A stretch of 64,000 nucleotides of DNA from Eutreptiella sp. 'Long Island Sound 2002' (Eukaryota > Euglenozoa > Euglenophyceae > Eutreptiales > Eutreptiaceae): assembly GCA_964036045.1 (NCBI GenBank), contig OZ038389.1, positions 37,006,154 through 37,070,153 on the forward strand. The letters run 5' to 3'. Below, in pieces: positions 58,425-64,000 of this stretch; within the stretch, counting starts at the first letter, position 1, and every line of letters starts with the position of its first letter. The notes under the pieces were generated by a model that worked only from the letters and a program-made list of their open reading frames with translations, did not search any database and was not told where the DNA came from. Both the position numbers and the translations under genes were made by a program.

Positions 58425-58644
58425 TCGGAGTGTGCATCGGGATGCACCCGGTCAACGGCACGGGCAACAGCCCCGTCTCCGGGACGGCCGACCCCCGGAG
58501 TAGTCAAACAGGACAAGTCATCCGGGGGCTCCGTTGACACAACCAAAACACGTTCGGGCCCACAGAGGGTCAGAATGTGCAGTGGCGAGAGGCCAATAGG
58601 CGTGGCCAAAGGCAAACAATCAGATACCGAGGCCTTGTGCCAAG
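58425..58644 (-). repeat. Repeat family B, long copy 2 (reverse)
   Basis: Reverse complement of the 29672-29880 block including its 95-bp extension. The core is 58533-58644. Confidence 0.8.
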
Positions 58645-58974
58645 CCCCCCCCCCCCCCCCCCGCCCGGAGTTCAAAACCTGCCCACCCCTGCGGAGGATG
58701 ATCACGGTCTGAAGCGTCGCGGTGTACCGCCCTTTGCCCGAAACGTACCCCTTTCAGCCCCCCACTGCCCCCACGCAATGGCCCCACTGGAGGTCATCGG
58801 TAAGTCCATTGGGAGGCTCCAGCACTGACTTGAGCGCGCTGGGGCGTGCATCTGCAGGATAATTTTCCTGACAGGGGCTTCTAACAACCACAATCATTCT
58901 TTCCCGTTTTTCCTTTCCCTGTTCTCCTTCTGTGCTCTGCACCGTTTTCTGCGCAGCCTGCCCGGCTGGGGGGG

Positions 58975-59080
58975 TGGGGGGGGTCGGAGTCGGTACAGCC
59001 CTCTGGCCAGACCCCCCCCCCAAAAAAAGGCTCAACTGACACGTCCCCCAAAATCTTACCGAGATTGACCCCCGGACCGA
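58975..59080 (+). repeat. Repeat family C, copy 3
   Basis: GTCGGAGTCGGTACAGCCC, TCTGGCCAGACCCC, then GTCCCCCAAAATCTTACCGA. Ends near a GGCGCCTTCGGCGCC hairpin at 59091. Confidence 0.7.
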
Positions 59081-59496
59081 AAAAACTTTTCGGCGCCTTC
59101 GGCGCCACAGTTCAGCATAACGAATTAAGGAGGCGGCGGAGGACCGTTGAGGGGTGCGGGGCGGGGGGGCGGTGGTGTGCAGGACGAGACGAGAGGGGTA
59201 TGAGGGGCGGGTGAACACGAGGGCAGGTCGCTGAACGCCGAACGGGGCCGCCTGCACTGGGGACTAGTTGAGGCTGCCGGTCGTCCGGCGTCGTGAGCGA
59301 TGATGTGTGGGCGGGGGGGGACAGGCCACGGTCATGTGAGCGACGGAACGGAACGCCATCCGCAGGACCATCGTCCTCCGCACCGAAATATCTTTGGCAA
59401 TGTGTTTCATCGGCCAACAGAATTCGCACGAAAACAAAGCAGTCAGCCCACAACCGCACGTCCCTTCAGCCCTTTGGTCCCTCGATGGGCACGGAC

Positions 59497-59654
59497 CATG
59501 CGGAGGTTCAGCAACTCGTCCATGAGGGCGTCCGCGATCGTCTTGCCATCGAGGCCCATCGGAAGGTCAAGCAGCTGCTGGAAGGTCAGAGTGACCGTCT
59601 GCAGCTCCACAGCGGGCGCCTCGATGGTGTGCTCCTTCTTTAGATTGTCTGGAT
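59497..59654 (-). CDS. FtsX-like permease, exon 3
   Basis: Acceptor CTCGTCAG|ATCCAG (phase 1) and donor GCATG|GTCCGT (phase 0). It reads LKKEHTIEAPAVELQTVTLT and LDGKTIADALMDELLNLRM. A (GGGA)n run lies immediately upstream of the acceptor and forms much of its pyrimidine tract on the gene's strand. Confidence 0.8.
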
Positions 59655-61034
59655 CTGACGAGGAGAGGGAGGGAGGGAGGGAGGGAGGGAGGGAGGGAGG
59701 GAGGGAGGGAGATGAAGAGGGTTCGAGGGACGGTTCAGAAAGAGCAGCGCCGTTGTTCTGAGTACTCGTCACCGCACCCGCGACGGGATCCAACACGAAC
59801 CGGAATCAATGACCGGGTGTGTGCAATGTGCCATTGATGAATGGAGGCGCCGATGCCGGTGTCAAATTGGCTTGACTGACGGCACAATCATCGCCATGTG
59901 GGCAACGTATTAACAACGGCAGTTTTGTTCCATGGAAACGCCCCTCGGGCGATTTCGAAACTTTTATCGACAGATATTTTTCGACTCCGTTGCCACCCAA
60001 CTGTTAGTGCCCGGTATGCGGTCATCACGAAGACCCCAGGCGGGGAGGTGCTCACCACAACCAGCAACGTGAATGTCACACAAGGCCATGGGTGCTAGCT
60101 CACCAATGTGTGACTTGCCGGTAGTGCGGTAGTGGGGGGGGGGGGGGGTTCTCCGCTTCGTCCCACCCTCCCCACTGCCGGGGGGGGGGGGGGGTATGGC
60201 TGCCGTCGCAGGAAGCCGAGGGCCATCAGGGAGCTGCAGCCCGCCGCCGGCCGCGCTCGTCCCACCGCCCTCGGGGCTCTTGCCCTTGGCACCCCCCTTG
60301 CCCTTTCGCCGGCAACAGATTTGAGTGGAATCAGATTTGGTTGAAAACTTGGGTTTGAAGTCATGGGCCAAACCGGGTTGCCCCCCGCGAGAGACACGGT
60401 GAAAACATTGGCCGTGGCCGGCCCCAAGGCCTTCGCTGATTTCGGCCATGCACAACAAGTTCCCCGGGTTCTGTGGGTGATGGCGAACTTGAACGCCTCA
60501 CGGAAATGGGCCACAGCCTCGCAGTCCCTCGCTTCTTGGCCCCGTGGGGCAGGTCGACCAGAAGCACGACACCCTCGACCCTTTGTTCTGTGGCTCATGT
60601 CCAGCGCACGTTTGTCGGCGCGGGCCAAACAGTTCAATGCCATCGCGTCGTGCTGAATCAGCGCGGGAACCGCATTCCCCCCTTCCAGGCGCCAACATTC
60701 AGCCCCGCAAACCCGTCGGTCGAGTCCCGAAAAGGGCAAACAATATCCGATGCCGAGGGCGAAACGCCCAGAAGCGGGAGTACAGGGGCAAGGCGGCCCC
60801 ACATCCGGTGGACATGGCCGCCCCGAATGTGGGGCAGTGCCCCAAGGCAAGACGTCGGGGGCCGGGCGCTGTGCCCGTCAACACTGTCCAAGACCGACGG
60901 GGTCCTCAAAACGGGAGAGCGTCGACGTGGGCCTCCGGAACTCAATGCGCGGCCGACAGTCCACTCCGTTTGGGGAACAGGCGCCGCTACAAAAGGGGCG
61001 CACGGGCTCAGGTCGTGATGGGCGGGCACAGGAC
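59655..61034. other. Intron 2-3; no element assigned
   Basis: Two G-runs at 60133 and 60181 bracket a CCACCCTCCCCACTGCC tract. Minus and plus ORFs between 60140 and 60850 have protein-like composition but no motif I recognise and no fitting splice phase. Confidence 0.4.
59665..59711 (+). repeat. (GGGA)n microsatellite at the acceptor of permease exon 3
   Basis: About eleven GGGA units. On the gene's strand this is a CCCT/TCCC tract directly before the acceptor. Confidence 0.95.
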
Positions 61035-61139
61035 CTGTGAAATAATCGAAGATGTCCTTCCATGACGCATTGCCGGGGATCCCCAGGATCTGGCCGAGGC
61101 TCACATCTACGCCGGGAAGGACGGTGTCCAGTGCGTCCG
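61035..61139 (-). CDS. FtsX-like permease, exon 2 (numbered from the window edge)
   Basis: Acceptor TTTCCATCAG|CGGACG (phase 1) and donor CACAG|GTCCTG, which is weaker than the others. It reads DALDTVLPGVDVSLGQILGI and WKDIFDYF. Phase agrees with both neighbours. Confidence 0.75.
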
Positions 61140-61437
61140 CTGATGGAAAGACGGCGGAAGGACTGCGACGAGGAGGACTGCCACGTGTCTCTACGACTGC
61201 CACGTGCTGATTGGGGGGGTTAAGATCCAGGCGTGCACGCGCGCGCGTGGGTGTGGTCTGTGTTGTGTGGGTGTCGCTGTGCTCTCTTTGTGGGGGCCGC
61301 CCTTTCACCAAATGGAACATTTCGAGAATTTTGCGAAATCACGCTCTTGCCGCTCCGTTCGATGTAAACCAACATGTAGCCTCATTAAAGTGCCAAACTT
61401 GGTGCAACCACCAGCTCCTTTACCGTGCTGGGCACCT

Positions 61438-61908
61438 TCACAATTGGTTGCATTCTTTGTGCGTTATTTTCTCATAGCTGTGTATCAATGAAAACAATTT
61501 GAAGATAAAATTAGTGATGTGTCCAACCATCTTTTTTCTTTGGTCCCCCCATGCCATCTTTTCTGAAACCGAGCAGTAATTTTTTGCGCCTGAACCTGCA
61601 CTTTGAGACTTGGGGACACCGGAGCCGACGGCATTGGTGCGTTGCGGTGGTAATGGTGCACGGGCTGGTGTAACCGTTGGTGTTGGAGTGGGCCTCGGAG
61701 TGTTGTTGGCGTTGACGTAAGTGTCCAAGATGCCCTTGGCACTGGGAATGGTGCTGCTGACGGCGTCGTTTGCAGCACCAGTATTGGTGTTGCCACTAAC
61801 ATGAGGTCCCAGACGCGCCTGCCATTGACATCTCATACCCGTGATCGGGGCCCCACGGACTGTTGTGCAGAGCGGACCAGTATCCACGCAATACTCACCC
61901 GCAGACAT
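61438..61908 (-). CDS. Unassigned ORF in intron 1-2, 156 residues
   Basis: Open from about 61908. It has a Thr/Pro-rich middle (TPRPTPTPTVTPARAPLPP) and ends with FIFKLFSLIHSYEKITHKEC. It might be an intronic gene or mobile-element remnant, or chance. No homologue is evident. Confidence 0.15.
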   Translation of the reverse strand: MSAGEYCVDTGPLCTTVRGAPITGMRCQWQARLGPHVSGNTNTGAANDAVSSTIPSAKGILDTYVNANNTPRPTPTPTVTPARAPLPPQRTNAVGSGVPKSQSAGSGAKNYCSVSEKMAWGDQRKKMVGHITNFIFKLFSLIHSYEKITHKECNQL

Positions 61909-62707
61909 GCCACTAGCGTCTGGCAGGGAAAATGGTTCTCAGTAGCGATCGGCCCCGTACGAAAGGCCACTCAGTAATACCCGCCCCCCCGCACCACCAG
62001 AACTCAGTAGGAACGTGCGGCGTCCAGCGTGTGGCTCAGTAGGACCCTGCCCCATCCGATCATGTCTCAGGTGGCAGATGCCAGTGGCAGGTCTGGTCAT
62101 CCGTAATCAAATAGCGCTGAGGATGAAGACGAAGGCACCGCCGTGACGAGCAATGCCGTGCAGGCTGCTGCGCCTGGAGGCTACACGTGAGAGCGATTGG
62201 CCTCTGTGTACGCCATGCGGAAGGGGGGACATCAGACGCAAGACAGTGTCGGCCGCGAAAATTGCCAGCACTGCTCGACCTGCCGCAGGCTACAAAACGG
62301 CTGCCCAATCACTTACCTGCACGTCCCTCCACCGCTGGACCTTCAGCCGTGCTTCACAAAACGTCGCGACACCCGCGGGCACGTGGCGAGCACCATCCAG
62401 ACTTTAGGCGTGGGAAAGACTCAATGCGAAGCATCGCCGGCGCCGGCGTGGGAGGGACGCCAAGGGGCAGAAGCAGCGATTGTGAGCGCAGGGTCAACCG
62501 TCGCACTCTCACGTACCAGAGGCCCCTTTCCCCAACGCACGGCCTCGGTCACCGCGACAGCCCCTGACGTAGTGTGTCGTGGTGGGGCGTCCCAGTGCAA
62601 AGGCCGCTGCAGCAGCGGGGGTCTCGTGCCTCAAATCAGACGTGCCGCATCCCGCCGCCGCCCCTGCCCCGAGACACGTCGGGGGGAGAGTGCCCCTTCC
62701 CCCCCAA

Positions 62708-62748
62708 GGGATGCATGAGAAGGGAAACGACCTCAGAGGCGGCCCGAG
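62708..62748 (-). repeat. MITE family A terminal fragment
   Basis: GGGATGCATGAGAAGGGAA then CGACCTCAGAGGCGGCCC matches the family's end in reverse orientation and then stops. Confidence 0.6.
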
Positions 62749-63349
62749 CGACAACAACAGCGCAGGGAAAGGCGTGCAGGTGTGCGGCTTGCCCTGTGCT
62801 TGACGGCGACCTGCCGCCAGCCGTCGGGGCGTGCAGCTGCCAAGAGAAGCCCATATTGTCAGGTCACGCTAAAGCTAAACCAAACCCGGCCGCCACTTCT
62901 GTGGGACAATAAAGGCGGTGCATATTACTGGTCGTATATTGGGCTGCCCGCTTCCTCCCTGACCTCCTCCCCCCCCCTTGCAATCCCCCCCCACATGGGG
63001 AGGACCGGCCTGACATTCGGGGGGGGGGGGGAGGATTACAAAGGGGGGGGGAGGGGGGGGTTGCTTGCTTCCGCAAAATCGGAGAATATCAATTTTACCC
63101 GCTACCCGCTCTGAAACCAGTTCAAAATCATTTAGTTTTCGTAGCGCACCTCGTGCGCCGGCGCTTCGTGGGGCCAATCCCGCCGGGACCCGCTGCTGCG
63201 TGCGGCGCGTTGTCCCTCGCGGTGTGCAGGCGCTTGGGGTGTGTGAGCGGTGCGTGGGTGCGCGCGCGTCCCCCTCCGGCCCCGCACAGGCCATGCACTG
63301 CGCGTTGGTGCTGGGGATTGAACCATTTTTGAGTCGCGCGCTCACATAC

Positions 63350-63610
63350 TTTGTGGAGGGGGCAGCCGCGAGAGATCCCTCTCGATCAGCGCGTCCAGTC
63401 CGGGGAAGACCTGCCGGGCGCGGGTCATGGCCTTGTCGACCCGGGGGGCGAGGGCCCGCACGGCAAAGTTGGCGGTCTCGACGTCGAAGCCCAAGGCCAC
63501 CAACATCTCCCAAATGTTGAACGTGAAGCGCTGGTCGGTGGTGACGTTGAGGATGCGGGTCAGAAGGGGCAGCAGCAGGCGACTGGTCTGCCTGCGGCCG
63601 TCGACCGATT
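63350..63610 (-). CDS. FtsX-like permease, first visible exon
   Basis: Acceptor GCCCCTCAG|AATCGG (phase 1) and consensus donor ACAAA|GTATGTG. Without splicing the frame would stop two codons later. It reads LLLPLLTRILNVTTDQRF, EMLVALGFDVETANFAVRAL and FPGLDALIERDLSRL. The acceptor shows that at least one further exon lies beyond 64,000. Confidence 0.8.
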
Positions 63611-63937
63611 CTGAGGGGCAACGCGCGGGCGGGTGCGCGCGCGTCCGCAGGGCATCGGGGACCGCCGCACGGCAGGAAGGGGTTGGCTGTGGTTGGGGGG
63701 GGTAGGGCGGGGGTAGAGTATCGGAACGGCCTCCGACGCCGGCACAAAATGACCCATTATCCCTCAGTGTCTCTTCGAGCCCTCGCACCACTGACAGCCA
63801 GGGCTGTCCTTAAGGGGGGGTAGGGGGGGGAAGAGGGTTCGTGACGCCAACAGAAACGAACGTCCACGGGGACGCTCTCTGCTTCATGGTCACGACATGG
63901 GCAAGACATAAGACCACAGAAACAGTGTTGAACAATG

Positions 63938-64000
63938 GTGGGCGGTTGGCGGTTGTTGGCGGTTGGCGGTTGGCGGTTGTTGGCGGTTGGCGGTTGGCGG
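63938..64000 (+). repeat. (TTGGCGG)n minisatellite at window edge
   Basis: TTGGCGG heptamers, some with a TTG insertion, run to the end of the window. Confidence 0.9.

Larger units (their letters stand above)
33965..63610 (-). other. FtsX-like permease gene span (5'-partial, 13 exons seen)
   Basis: Thirteen minus-strand exons join with matching phases and GT-AG introns into 931 residues plus stop. The fold reads as an ABC-type permease without ATPase: an extracellular segment, an FtsX core (YGMLRAL|GL with flanking helices), three to four more helices, a second long extracellular region, then a C-terminal FtsX core with VGVLRALGM. Bacterial relatives (MacB, LolC/E) move lipids or peptides. 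Eukaryotic versions exist in protists but their substrates are poorly known. The start codon and at least one upstream exon lie outside the window. Introns range from 0.9 to 3.9 kb, making about 90% of the locus intronic. Confidence 0.85.

Noticed and set aside
62150-62720. Plus-strand ORFs of 80-170 codons
   Set aside because: Arg/Pro-rich composition expected of GC-rich non-coding DNA; no motif, opposite strand to the host gene and no splice evidence.

Overview
The window is eukaryotic nuclear DNA. It has genes split by GT-AG introns of about 0.25 to 4 kb, no operon structure, retroelement fragments of several kinds, short inverted-repeat elements, satellites, and very many G or C homopolymer runs of 9 to 18 bases. 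GC content is high. A repeat-rich microbial eukaryote (an alga or related protist) fits best. I cannot name the lineage from the sequence.

Layout. 1-5,040: a LINE-type reverse transcriptase fragment runs off the left edge. Next to it is a decayed tyrosine-recombinase (YR) retrotransposon on the minus strand, in the order gag, recombinase, reverse transcriptase, RNase H. 5,040-10,440: no clear gene apart from a small dual-CxxC ORF, with microsatellites and a heptamer repeat. 10,442-11,249: a two-exon gene on the minus strand with a Tudor/KOW-like N-terminus and a B-box-like zinc finger. 11,269-18,603: a tandem array of an approximately 1.79-kb unit, four copies, one of which carries a foreign block. 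It starts about 20 bp upstream of the previous gene's ATG. 20,219-23,079: a two-exon, 555-residue protein with three RRM domains. 24,234-26,601: a second dual-CxxC ORF, a broken RT, and a possible signal-peptide first exon. 26,600-33,440: dispersed repeats, a roughly 162-bp satellite with higher-order structure, and telomere-like tracts.

33,965-64,000 is dominated by one gene on the minus strand. I traced 13 exons by conserved protein character, matching splice phases and GT-AG borders. They give 931 residues of a membrane protein with two FtsX/MacB-type permease domains. Its 5' end lies beyond the window. The introns hold three hAT-like MITEs with inverted termini (8-bp target duplications visible at two of them), other small repeat families, a dead RT, and a 1.75-kb hexamer array that is open in several frames on both strands but is not a gene.

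The genes have no obvious shared pathway. They encode a membrane permease, an RNA-binding protein and possible chromatin-reader or zinc-finger proteins. The most unusual items are the gag-YR-RT-RH element order, the very long FtsX-like gene with MITEs close to splice donors, the small CxxC protein family, and the nested repeat systems.
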